This document shows, one piece after another, positions 20,001 to 28,646 of a DNA stretch of 64,000 bases. The stretch comes from Thalassotalea fonticola (lineage in GTDB: Bacteria; Pseudomonadota; Gammaproteobacteria; Enterobacterales; Alteromonadaceae): positions 1,240,001 through 1,304,000 of the forward strand of contig NZ_CP136600.1 in the NCBI RefSeq assembly GCF_032911225.1, in the 5' to 3' direction. Position numbers and translations under genes: made by a program. The number at the start of each line of letters is the position of its first letter. Positions within the stretch are counted from its first letter, which is position 1. A model generated the notes under the pieces. The model did not search any database. It had not been told where the DNA came from and saw only the letters and a list, made by a program, of their open reading frames with translations.

Positions 20001-20071
20001 GTAAAACTAGCTACTGCGCCAAATAACAGTGCGGTGCGAACACTCGCCGCTATTATGCTTACATTTTTCAC
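17069..20071 (-). CDS. TonB-dependent outer-membrane receptor
   Basis: The preferred start is the GTG at 20071 (1000 residues), which follows GGGAGAG; the longer TTG start has no site. A signal peptide ends near GYA. An acidic linker leads to a TonB-box-like IERVEITGSRIK, then the plug domain (NLRGLGNNQTLVLVNGRR, AVYGSDAIAGVMNIITKK) and a 22-stranded-type barrel. The last strand ends RTVSIELVYVL, with Leu instead of the usual terminal aromatic. Such receptors import siderophores, glycans or peptides using TonB energy. The neighbouring secreted proteases suggest peptide uptake, but the sequence does not reveal the ligand. It lies 99 bases after the subtilase gene, across a hairpin-rich gap. 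Confidence 0.93.
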   Translation of the reverse strand: MKNVSIIAASVRTALLFGAVASFTGYANENDISVDAVTETVVEETNDSVDETTTSEEEIERVEITGSRIKAVDMEGVSPVVVINAEDMAAKGFATAFDALKDLTQNTGVSQGAEAAASGGFTPNAQSVNLRGLGNNQTLVLVNGRRMADYPSPYNGSSNFVNLSTIPMAAIDRIEIVTAGASAVYGSDAIAGVMNIITKKDVEETTVSVKVGATTEGGGEEGRVQLVTGFVDDDYSITGSIEFHKQEPIFSSERSFMDSVDDGPAGHQYLDRGIVIVDQMAVLGFYPDDEETEDIDERRRWYRDPGAQKCNDSLNGYEHTQRIMEEGTDDEFDYGYYCGVDLSGTRTIRNERETVSAYLSGIYNLTDDIEVYADVLYSQQDAYTQGGFHFINNPIIEDRLDGTGNMAPLGEGGQFYDYHIEQRLFAKHELGFRDNNIEDSSLLLNMGMKGLLFDEYDWDITVSRSENDNTSSSNQLKEEAVIDTFLGNVGQVWDIFYYDGLGSADLYQPITADMRNDLVGRQKTVADSYSNTITGVLTGQAFELPAGDVYFAMVAEWNKQGYDISLDDRMLNDAGMGWWNLTGTEGGGDRSRYAFGGELDLPIIEDMNLKLAGRYDQYDDDTTDVGGRFSPQVGLTYKPTSNLLLRGNWGKSFRAPDMHRVFATDGGYYTAGVDFSSCEDQYYENARDTAGNYPADLEPFDPESANCPAQSIKGNSKGSKTLKEEEGTNYGVGFVWDVTDDLNLSLDWYTIEQEQVVTGESVATILSTDYYCKDRSDEELYPFPVTERPDIVPGSSQCIENEAKISRGDGGFAGPVIDTVTTSHINAAKQTIEGVDAKVGYFYGSGFGDWNFNVAWTHTLDTTVQFDQQSEEIHIRDLWWNKDARSVVNGSVSWRQDNLAVTFSGRRIGSIPIYNPPAEFSDEDSYFEGNVERLDPYYTFNLTAGYQFNDSLTVSGQVVNIFNPEPPEDESHTVWPYYNGNVYGGAAIGRTVSIELVYVL

Positions 20072-20089
20072 AATTCTCTCCCACAAAAT

Positions 20090-20144
20090 TTCGGGTTTCG
20101 ACCCGAATTTTTCAAGCTGACACTAGCGTGCTAGGGCCAGCTTG
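20090..20144 (-). terminator. Two adjacent hairpins between the subtilase and TonB receptor genes
   Basis: The first is TTCGGGT-TTCG-ACCCGAA (20090-20107), a seven-base stem with a UUCG-like tetraloop. The second has outer arms CAAGCTG/CAGCTTG (20113-20144) enclosing an inner CTAGC/GCTAG stem. Neither has a clean T run on the minus strand. They lie just before the receptor ribosome site and could partly terminate or process the transcript. Confidence 0.45.
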
Positions 20145-20170
20145 GTATTTTATTAATTAATTCGTTTTGG

Positions 20171-23100
20171 TTAGCTATTTCGACGAGTAGCGCAATTTCG
20201 AGCACAAAGCGTTAACAAGGCAAGTACACTTAAGAGCCAGTTAAAACTGCCTGATTTACCAACATCTTCGCCGGTAACTTTAAGGGCAATAGTTTCGGTT
20301 ACAGCTGAGCGCTCACCGTTGTGACCAGTCATTTCAAAGGCGTAGCTTTTGCCATCGGCATCATTAGGCACAACAAAGCTGATCACTTTATCGTTGGCAT
20401 TAAAGTCAACTCGCGGACCTTCAATTTGCACCCAGTTATAACTGATGCTGGAATTTTCAATCACGGCATCAATCACCTGGGCAGATAACGTCACGCTCGT
20501 ACCTGGATCAACAAGTTGCTCGGAGCTGTTAAGCGCAAAAATTGGACGGCCATGCACCATCACCTTATCGGTCATGGTGGAGAATTCACCTTCATCTTGC
20601 TCATCTAACACTGAATAAACTGCTGGTGTTACATCGGTGAACCCTTCAACATCGGTGTAATTGATGATTAAGCTGACATTTTGAGCTGGTGCGCCATTGG
20701 CGTGTACATACTCCCAAGTCAGGGTATTGCCGTCTTGATTGTATTGAATATCTTCACCGGCCGACTGAGCTGCAACGCCAGCCTGTTGTGCTTGTTGACT
20801 CAATGATTCAACCGTGCTGCCAGCAACCAAGTCGATAGATAACTGGTAATTTTTATCTTGTCCGGAATTATTTGCCGCCAAGGTAATATCGAAACCAGCA
20901 CGTTCACTTTTTGCATCGTGTGATAGTAGGCTAAGTTTTACATCATCTTCACCGCGGTTTAAGTTAACGTTTACTGTACCAACGTTGCTAAGTTGATTCT
21001 TAGACGTGGCAACATGAAATAAACCATAGTAACGCTCGCCTTCAGTCATCTCTTTATCCCAGTTCAAAGTCACCGGTACTTCAGCGCCGCGGGCGATTGC
21101 TTTAGGGGCGTTAATGGTTAAGCTATCATCATCACCAGGGACAACACTCACTGAGATCTTAAAGGTATCGATTACCAGTGCTGCGGGGTCAAATTCTTCA
21201 TGATCGGAATTGTTATAATGATCGCCAAAGTTATGCACCATGATCCAATAGCCACCGTTTCTCGGAGTTTGATAATCAAGCATTTCATTAGCACCCGGGT
21301 TTGTCCCCCAAAAATACACCAAATCAAGTTCTGGTATGTCGATAAAACCATCACTGTCACCATCGACGCCAACAAAAATGTCTAAGTCTGGCGAACTGGT
21401 TTCCAGTACCTCAATGACTAAACGCGATGCACCATAAGGAATATTAAGCGGTATGGCGACCATACCGCGACGATCTGATTGCTTAACATCCTTCCAAATT
21501 TCGGTTGGGTGCTCAGCCCTTTGCACAGTACCTGTGTATATATCAGCTTTGCTTAAACTTGATTGAGTGATAGTTAAATCATCACTGCCGACAGTAATAA
21601 CACCTGCAACCGAAGCAGAGCCCTGATTTCGGTGCGCGGTAATATCAATATTTTCAGGTGTTTGTCCTGCAACAAATTCAACAGCAACAGGCAATGATAC
21701 CGGTGGAATGGTGTCATTGTTGGCAGTTAAATGTACACGGCCATTGACCCAGATATCTTCAAGAGTACCAGTAAGAGTCGCATAAAAGGTGATGCTAAAC
21801 TCATCACCAGCACTGACATCAATAGTTTTCCCATCAGTGTCACTACTTAGTTCAAAGCCCTCGCTTAAGTAACTGTAGGAAATTTCCCAACTGGCATCTT
21901 TGGTTGCTTTAAATGTACGGGTCCAGCTACATTCAATTTCACAATCACCTTTTGATAAACTTGCTAAATTGATGCGAGACGGCTCACCGTGCCAGTCTTC
22001 GATGGGCTCACGGGTAAGGTCACGCAAATCTTCAGTAGATTCATTACCTTGGTCTTCATCTTCGCTATCGGGAGCAGAAATTTTAAGTCCAGGTACATCA
22101 CCAAGCGGGTCAGCAATCATGTAACCTTTTTCGGTTTCATTCATGATTAAACCCGAGGCAATGGCTAAATCTACCCTTGCTAAACCTGCGCCAGTTTGAT
22201 GTAAATTTGCCGGTTCATAGGTAATTTCATCGTTTTTGTATTCGCCGTAATTTTTTAAGCCAGTACCAGCAGTTAACATTAACGCAGATTGCGCTTCGGC
22301 AGGTGTCCATAGCGGCTGTGCCTTTTTAATTAAGGCAAACATACCGGCAACATGAGGTGATGACATTGAAGTACCGGTCATATAAAGAAAGTCTTTATCA
22401 CTGGTTATTTCTGGGTCCTTGCGGATATCGGCCATGCCGTCCCCCATACCTGCAGCCAGTACTTTAACACCAGCGGCTGAAATATCTGGCACCAGATAAT
22501 CATGGCTAAACAAGTCAGGCCCACGGGATGAGAAATCTCCCATAATGCCACCAACGTCATCATTTGCGACTAATGATGAGGCATTAATGGCAACTTGGTG
22601 ATCGCTGCCTTGCGCTAACCATTCAAGTAATTGCTTACCGGCTTTGCGCTTTAAGTGCACCGCAGGTATGGTGTGCAGATCATCGTTGGTGGTATCAAAA
22701 AAGGTATCTGAGGTGTTAATTAAAATCATCCCCGCCGCACCAAGATTCTGCACATGGTAACTTTTTGAGATACGGCTTAAGCCGCCATCTTCATCGCTAC
22801 CACCGCGATTACAGATAACCACTTTGCCAGCAACCTTCTCGGCTGATATTGAATCAGCACCACAAGCGCCTGCAATTTTATAAACATCTTCAGCATTAAT
22901 ATTGTGATGAACATGGGTATGTTCATAAGCAATGGTTTTATTATCTTCATCTGTTTGATAAGAGTGCTCATCGTAGCTTGCATGTATATAATCATCTTCA
23001 TCAAGGCTGCTATGGGTATGGGTATGACTATGACTTCCTTCACCGGTGTATTCAACATCTTCAGCAAAGACTACATCAGTTAACCCTAAACCTGTGGTGG

Positions 23101-24532
23101 CACCAGAGCCGATAAATTGGTCGACATCAAATTCTTTGGGGCCGCCAGATAACGTTAATACTTTGTCATTAAAGTCGCGATTATGGGTATTAGCTGCAAT
23201 GGCCGTTACCCAAGGGGCATTGGCAGGAGTACGAACGGTATAACTACCATTCATTCCTGAATTACCTGCTGACGCAGCGACGTGAATACCAGCTTCGCGA
23301 GCCGCTAAAAACGCTAATGCCGAAGCCTGATACCAAGGCGAATGTGAAGGGCCACTGACCGAGTAATTTATTACATCGGCCTCAACGTCAATCGCGTGTT
23401 CAATTGCGTCAATGGCATAACTTTGGTTACAACTGCCAAGTGGCGAACAAATCTGATATGAAATAATATTGGCATGCGGAGCAACACCACTTATTTGCTC
23501 ATAAACAAAAGACTCGTCATATACACGTCTTAAACCTTTGCCCAGCTCAGATTCAGTGCGAATATTTTTTACAACATTACCAGCAGCGGTAGACGCAGTG
23601 TGTGTGCCGTGACCATTAGCATCTTGCCCAGTTCGGGTTCTGGCATCATCATACGACTTGTTGATGATATCAACGCCAAACACCCCTACGCCGACAACGC
23701 CAATGAGTTTATCGTTACACCAGTTTGGTGCATCAACACAATCACCAATGTAGTTGCCTTCTCCCCGTGGGTTTTCATGGTCATAACCATCACCACCAAT
23801 ATCAGCAAAGGATGGATGAAATGGTGGCAAATTTTCAGTATCGAAAATATCTTCTACAGGGTGTTGAAATGAAGCAATACCACTATCGAGCACAGCAACA
23901 ATAATCCCTTCACCTTTGTTGCCAGGAATTTGCAGATCGGCACTTCCGTTCCACACATTATCGGCACCTGAATAAGACGGACCACTGTCGGTGTCGATTT
24001 GATCAAAACCAACTTTTTCAACTAATTTGATGCCGTCGAGTTGTCCTAAAAGCACTGCTTCTGATGGTGTAAGTTCAGCAACAAACCCATTCATCACAAT
24101 AGAAAAACTACGCTTGATCTCTACTTTGCGCTTTAATTTTAATTCGACATGCAATTGTGCTTCTTTTTGCTTACCACTTAAATAATTGCGATAACGTTTA
24201 GAGGCTAGGCTTTTAGTATTTAACTTGCCAGTTTTTGTTGCGTTACTACCTTTACTGGCAAGCATATTGGTGGCAGCAAAATTTACATTGCTGCCATCAT
24301 AAGTGGCTAATGGCGAATCAGTTAGTACAACGAAGTATTCGTTGATATGGCTGCTTTCAAATTTGCTTAAATCTGTTAATTTAACCGGTGAATTTTTTAC
24401 TTGCGCCGTTGCATAAGGCAAAGTTTCACCATCTTCATTACCTGGAATATTGACACCAGCATTCACACTGGTGGCAATGCCTGCGGCAACTAGAGTCATA
24501 TATGAGACGATACTGTTTGTATAAAATTTCAA
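20171..24532 (-). CDS. Secreted subtilase (peptidase S8) with PA domain, His-rich insert and GlyGly-CTERM
   Basis: The protein has 1453 residues and starts at a TTG (24532-24530) with AAGGAT five bases upstream. A signal peptide and I9-like propeptide precede an intact catalytic domain: Asp in AVLDSG (216), His in GHGTHTA (308), oxyanion Asn in SAGNSG (424) and Ser in GTSMSSPHVAG (722). Between Asn and Ser lies a PA domain (about 545-660), preceded by a His/Asp-rich insert (about 500-545, e.g. SHSHTHTH) that may bind metal. Fn3-like and PPC-like domains and a PKD-type domain follow, then a GlyGly-CTERM tail (SGSFNWL, hydrophobic helix, CATRRNS). It should be an exported endoprotease held at the surface or released after rhombosortase cleavage. 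It is 22 bases downstream of the degenerate subtilase, in one operon. Confidence 0.93.
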   Translation of the reverse strand: MKFYTNSIVSYMTLVAAGIATSVNAGVNIPGNEDGETLPYATAQVKNSPVKLTDLSKFESSHINEYFVVLTDSPLATYDGSNVNFAATNMLASKGSNATKTGKLNTKSLASKRYRNYLSGKQKEAQLHVELKLKRKVEIKRSFSIVMNGFVAELTPSEAVLLGQLDGIKLVEKVGFDQIDTDSGPSYSGADNVWNGSADLQIPGNKGEGIIVAVLDSGIASFQHPVEDIFDTENLPPFHPSFADIGGDGYDHENPRGEGNYIGDCVDAPNWCNDKLIGVVGVGVFGVDIINKSYDDARTRTGQDANGHGTHTASTAAGNVVKNIRTESELGKGLRRVYDESFVYEQISGVAPHANIISYQICSPLGSCNQSYAIDAIEHAIDVEADVINYSVSGPSHSPWYQASALAFLAAREAGIHVAASAGNSGMNGSYTVRTPANAPWVTAIAANTHNRDFNDKVLTLSGGPKEFDVDQFIGSGATTGLGLTDVVFAEDVEYTGEGSHSHTHTHSSLDEDDYIHASYDEHSYQTDEDNKTIAYEHTHVHHNINAEDVYKIAGACGADSISAEKVAGKVVICNRGGSDEDGGLSRISKSYHVQNLGAAGMILINTSDTFFDTTNDDLHTIPAVHLKRKAGKQLLEWLAQGSDHQVAINASSLVANDDVGGIMGDFSSRGPDLFSHDYLVPDISAAGVKVLAAGMGDGMADIRKDPEITSDKDFLYMTGTSMSSPHVAGMFALIKKAQPLWTPAEAQSALMLTAGTGLKNYGEYKNDEITYEPANLHQTGAGLARVDLAIASGLIMNETEKGYMIADPLGDVPGLKISAPDSEDEDQGNESTEDLRDLTREPIEDWHGEPSRINLASLSKGDCEIECSWTRTFKATKDASWEISYSYLSEGFELSSDTDGKTIDVSAGDEFSITFYATLTGTLEDIWVNGRVHLTANNDTIPPVSLPVAVEFVAGQTPENIDITAHRNQGSASVAGVITVGSDDLTITQSSLSKADIYTGTVQRAEHPTEIWKDVKQSDRRGMVAIPLNIPYGASRLVIEVLETSSPDLDIFVGVDGDSDGFIDIPELDLVYFWGTNPGANEMLDYQTPRNGGYWIMVHNFGDHYNNSDHEEFDPAALVIDTFKISVSVVPGDDDSLTINAPKAIARGAEVPVTLNWDKEMTEGERYYGLFHVATSKNQLSNVGTVNVNLNRGEDDVKLSLLSHDAKSERAGFDITLAANNSGQDKNYQLSIDLVAGSTVESLSQQAQQAGVAAQSAGEDIQYNQDGNTLTWEYVHANGAPAQNVSLIINYTDVEGFTDVTPAVYSVLDEQDEGEFSTMTDKVMVHGRPIFALNSSEQLVDPGTSVTLSAQVIDAVIENSSISYNWVQIEGPRVDFNANDKVISFVVPNDADGKSYAFEMTGHNGERSAVTETIALKVTGEDVGKSGSFNWLLSVLALLTLCARNCATRRNS

Positions 24533-24554
24533 AATAAATCCTTAGAGCGAGCCG

Positions 24555-27500
24555 TTAAAGGCGCGCTAAAATATTTTTCATAACAAGGCGACGGGATAAA
24601 GCGACAAAGGCAAATAACAACATAGCGGCACTGCCACCAGAGGAATCGTTTGCAGCATCGTCTGCGTCAGATGCACTGCTACTATCGCGTTCAATTGTGA
24701 ATTGAATATCGCTGGTTAAGGAGTGAACACCATCGCTGACTGTTATAGTGGCGTTAAATTCGCCGCTTTGTGATGGTGTGCCGCTTAAAATACCGGCCTT
24801 ATCTACCACTAATCCAGCAGGTAAATCACTGGCGGTAAAGACCATGCCTATACCATCAATATCGCTAAAATATTGGCTAAGATTGATGCTTTCAATAGGC
24901 TGATTTTGCACGGCAACAATGTCGTTAATTTCGTTGAATTGCTCAGGCGCATTATCGTTGGCATTGCGCAAATTAACCTTTATGGTGTTAACTGCGCCCA
25001 TACTGTTACCCAAACGCAGGGCAATTTTTAACTGATATGATGGATTGTTTTCAAAATCAAGTAGCGCATTATCGCGTACTGACAGGATGCCTTGCTTAGA
25101 TAAGTGAAATGGTGCGCCAAAGCCGGCATCCATTAGCATCATGTTAAAATAAAGGTCCTCTTCTTGATCAAAGGTCTCTTTCAACAATCGGTTAGTAATA
25201 CGAACTTGCCCTAATATGTCTCCAATTTGGGCATCTTCAGATACAGTAAACTCCTGACCTGGGGCAACGGTTGAATAACTTGAGTTATTAGTGGCGATAC
25301 GCTTAAAGTCAGAAACAGGGTCAAAGACATAACCACCCTCTGAACAAGTTAATGGGTCAACCACACCAGCAGGGTTAGTAACTCCACCACCACAGGCTGT
25401 ATCTCTAAGGTAAGAAATAACAGCACGTTCGCCAGCCTGTAAAGTAATTTTATTATCCCACACTTTATTTTCTGGCTGCTCTTTACTGTTAGCCATTTTA
25501 ATGGCAATACCGGTAAGAAATGAATTGTCAGTTGCAACAAATGCAGGTTTAAGTATTTGATCAACCATCATAGTCACGCGGAAATTCATTAAATCTTCAA
25601 CATCACCATTATCGCGAACTAAATTACGCGGGTAACAAATAGCCGTTGTTGACTCTTTGGCAAAATCACAAGTTAACCCTTCTGGGTTACGGTTAGGAGA
25701 TAAAAATTGCATCATGTAGGTTTTTGAATGAATGGCAGTACATTGGGCATTTAAATTATCATCCCAACTTCCACAGTCAAAGGTAAACTCTTCTTTCTCG
25801 GTTCCTGTAGCGGTTGCGATATAATCGACAAGATCGACACCTAAAGTATGCTCGTCATACAGCTGAATGCAGTTATCGTTGTTGTCTTTAACAAAACCAG
25901 TCTCACATTCCACTATTTCCGGCGCTTCTTCATCAGGCTCGCCCTCGACACTGTGACCACCTAAATCGAAGTTATGGGTAAGAACATCATCGTAATAACC
26001 CGGAACATTATCGCGGTCAGTAGAAAACTGCATACCGATAACATCATTGAAGGTTTGTTCATTAATTTGGCCATGGAATAATGTATCAATACAGACATTG
26101 CTGACAATAGTATCATTGCCCGGTACGGCAATGGTTTCGCCATCAGCCCACTTATGACGCTTTAACGGGTCCATAGGATCGTATGGCATCGATAAATCAA
26201 TATATTGCATTCCTACTTTTCGAACATCGTCTAAACGAAGCGATAAACGGGTGATGTGGCCAGGGGAAAGTTGAAAGCCATCAAGAGTACGAGCTTTGTA
26301 TTCCGCGAGTTCCACTGTTTCTTTGTCATACAAATTAATGGCTAACATGGTGCCGGCAAAACGGTCAAAATGTTTTGACGTAGGTATTTGCAGCGGGTCA
26401 AAAAATGTGACTGCTAACGTTAACTGTTTACCTGATGGGCACTGCGCAGCGTCTGCTTGAGTCAAGTCACCGGCAATGGTTTTAATGATATTACCAACGC
26501 GCGCTTTCTTGTCGTTTGGATATTCATCAACATGGTAAATGAGTGGCAAGGCATAAAGCGTTTGTTCAACATTGGATACATTTTCTACCTCGACCACATT
26601 GTAATCTTGGGCAATACTGTATGGCACTTTTTCGCGCCAATCAGCATCATGTGGCGGGATAAAATCAACACTGTTATCTGGTATGTTAATCCAGTCGCCT
26701 CTTTCATAATTGCCATCGACTACAAACGTATCGCCACGTCTTGGCATAATAAGCCAAGGGATATGGATTGATGCGCCAGGACTAACATCATGGACTAAGG
26801 TGATATTACCGTTTACTGCATACTCGTCCCACTGAGCAGCACTAAAATCTTGGGTAGTGACAAACGGGTTTTTCGCCAGGTCATTGGCATCTATGCTAAC
26901 CGTGACTGGGACAGTAATTTCACTGTTTGGCGCTAAAGTTATTTGATTTGGAAATGATAACTGTACCGCATCATTATTGACCTTGTTACCGTTTTTATTG
27001 ATGACGACATTGTAATGCTGAGTCTCGTTCGACAAATTTTTAATGATCACTTCTTTGCTAAAGGTATTTTGGCCAAAGACTTTAACTTGGTCAAAGTTTA
27101 AACTTGGCTGATAATTACCTTTTTGATACATCAATGCATGAGATGTAGTTGCCGCAATAGGGTTAACTGACCCGCCACCAATTTGCGCCACGCCATGACT
27201 GTTATTAATCGCAGTAATACCAGTATTGACCAGTAACGCTTTCACTTCTGCAGCGGTTAATTGTGGATGCTCATCCATAATGCTGGCTGCAGCAGACGTT
27301 GCGCGAGCCATTGCTAAAGAGACATTATCCTCTAGTTTATCAAAACCAGTATTACTGGATACAATTGGCGCGGTCATTTCTGAAGTGACGGCCACAACAT
27401 CGGGTTTTAATACCGAATCAGGACCTCGGGTTGGTCCTATTGGACTGTCATATGCTATTGAGTATTGGTTTTCTTCACGCTCAGAAAAACCAACCGTTAA

Positions 27501-28646
27501 TACTTCCGGTGCTAACGCGCGATTAGCAATATTAAAGTAAGTGTCATAACTGCCCCAGTTACCAGCACCAGCAATTACCAATGCCCCCGTTGCAGCAATA
27601 TCTCGAACAAGCTGAACAGTGACACTGCCATGTGAATGACTGTTATCATTTTCATCGATAAAGCCAAGGCCGCCAAGTGAACGGCTTAGTAGAATAATAT
27701 CTGCCCGGTCAGAAATATCGCCATCAAGGTTAGGGTCAATCGCCATCTCAAGTGCGGCAACAAATTTTGCACTGGCTAAGCCATCAACAATAACGTTACC
27801 TTCAAAGGTTACACCTTCAGTTTTATAGGCATAAATTTTCGCATTCGGCACTGCATTTAACACCGCGAAGGCACTCGCGGTGCCGTAGCCAGCATGGAAT
27901 TCAAGCGTGTCGAAATTGCGGTCGACCAACTTTGAATGATACTCTAACGGGTTATAATCGTAACCGCTGTTTTCTGAAGCAAAATCAAAACCGCCAATTA
28001 CCACATCATTAGGAAACTCATCCCAGGCATTGGTATTATTCATCCAGGCATTGAAGTACCCCTGATTATCAACAGCACCGCCAAGCGCGGTATGAGTGTA
28101 ATCGACACCAGGGCCGATAAGGGCCACGGTGACGTTATCGCCTGCCGGATTTACTTTTAAAAACGGATAGGTTTGATGTAATGAATCGCCACCAGATACG
28201 CCCTGTTCATCATCTTTGCCCGCCATTAATTTCAGTGGCTCTGAGTCCAAACTGGCTATTAATGATACTGACGCGACGTTAGTATTGTTTTTAAGAGCAT
28301 TTACCGCTTCTTGGTTCATGCGCATAGACATGGTATTGGACAACAAGCGTGTGCGAAAATCCATCGATGCGCTGGTATCATTAAGCCGTGCCAACGCTAA
28401 GATATCGCTTTGCATTTGTGTTATCAAAGCCAGTTTGGCTTTGGTAGCAGGGGTATTGTGTTGTAGACCTGCGGCCTCGGCATTTAACACAATCGAATAT
28501 ATGCCTCTTTCAGATTGTTCAGCAAACGCGTTTGACGTGGGCTTTGCAACTGAGAGCATCGATATATCACCACTATTGGTTGCAACAGCTGCTGGGCTCA
28601 GCAAACTGGAAACCAATACTGCGACAGTGGTTGATTTAAAAATCAT
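24555..28646 (-). CDS. Degenerate subtilase-fold secreted protein, paralogue of 592-4668, GlyGly-CTERM
   Basis: The ATG at 28646 follows GAGGA by four to five bases, giving 1363 residues. A signal peptide and propeptide-like region precede the subtilase fold. Asp of DTG is Gly (ALIGPGVDYTH, about residue 178) and His of GHGTH is Tyr (AGYGTAS, about 254). The oxyanion Asn (AGAGNWG, about 363) and possibly the Ser (NVSLAMARATS, about 443) remain. Two of the three catalytic residues are missing, so it should not cleave peptides. Later parts carry two Cys pairs (C-x10-C), a cadherin repeat, a putative-Ig cadherin-like domain and a GGS-type GlyGly-CTERM ending with Arg residues. Its first codons overlap the end of the metalloprotease gene, implying translational coupling. 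A chaperone, inhibitor or binding role toward the downstream subtilase is speculative. Confidence 0.87.
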   Translation of the reverse strand: MIFKSTTVAVLVSSLLSPAAVATNSGDISMLSVAKPTSNAFAEQSERGIYSIVLNAEAAGLQHNTPATKAKLALITQMQSDILALARLNDTSASMDFRTRLLSNTMSMRMNQEAVNALKNNTNVASVSLIASLDSEPLKLMAGKDDEQGVSGGDSLHQTYPFLKVNPAGDNVTVALIGPGVDYTHTALGGAVDNQGYFNAWMNNTNAWDEFPNDVVIGGFDFASENSGYDYNPLEYHSKLVDRNFDTLEFHAGYGTASAFAVLNAVPNAKIYAYKTEGVTFEGNVIVDGLASAKFVAALEMAIDPNLDGDISDRADIILLSRSLGGLGFIDENDNSHSHGSVTVQLVRDIAATGALVIAGAGNWGSYDTYFNIANRALAPEVLTVGFSEREENQYSIAYDSPIGPTRGPDSVLKPDVVAVTSEMTAPIVSSNTGFDKLEDNVSLAMARATSAAASIMDEHPQLTAAEVKALLVNTGITAINNSHGVAQIGGGSVNPIAATTSHALMYQKGNYQPSLNFDQVKVFGQNTFSKEVIIKNLSNETQHYNVVINKNGNKVNNDAVQLSFPNQITLAPNSEITVPVTVSIDANDLAKNPFVTTQDFSAAQWDEYAVNGNITLVHDVSPGASIHIPWLIMPRRGDTFVVDGNYERGDWINIPDNSVDFIPPHDADWREKVPYSIAQDYNVVEVENVSNVEQTLYALPLIYHVDEYPNDKKARVGNIIKTIAGDLTQADAAQCPSGKQLTLAVTFFDPLQIPTSKHFDRFAGTMLAINLYDKETVELAEYKARTLDGFQLSPGHITRLSLRLDDVRKVGMQYIDLSMPYDPMDPLKRHKWADGETIAVPGNDTIVSNVCIDTLFHGQINEQTFNDVIGMQFSTDRDNVPGYYDDVLTHNFDLGGHSVEGEPDEEAPEIVECETGFVKDNNDNCIQLYDEHTLGVDLVDYIATATGTEKEEFTFDCGSWDDNLNAQCTAIHSKTYMMQFLSPNRNPEGLTCDFAKESTTAICYPRNLVRDNGDVEDLMNFRVTMMVDQILKPAFVATDNSFLTGIAIKMANSKEQPENKVWDNKITLQAGERAVISYLRDTACGGGVTNPAGVVDPLTCSEGGYVFDPVSDFKRIATNNSSYSTVAPGQEFTVSEDAQIGDILGQVRITNRLLKETFDQEEDLYFNMMLMDAGFGAPFHLSKQGILSVRDNALLDFENNPSYQLKIALRLGNSMGAVNTIKVNLRNANDNAPEQFNEINDIVAVQNQPIESINLSQYFSDIDGIGMVFTASDLPAGLVVDKAGILSGTPSQSGEFNATITVSDGVHSLTSDIQFTIERDSSSASDADDAANDSSGGSAAMLLFAFVALSRRLVMKNILARL

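Noticed and set aside
24533..24554. Possible frameshift joining pseudo-subtilase and subtilase into one protein
   Set aside because: The first ends with a complete GlyGly-CTERM and the second starts with its own ribosome site and signal peptide.
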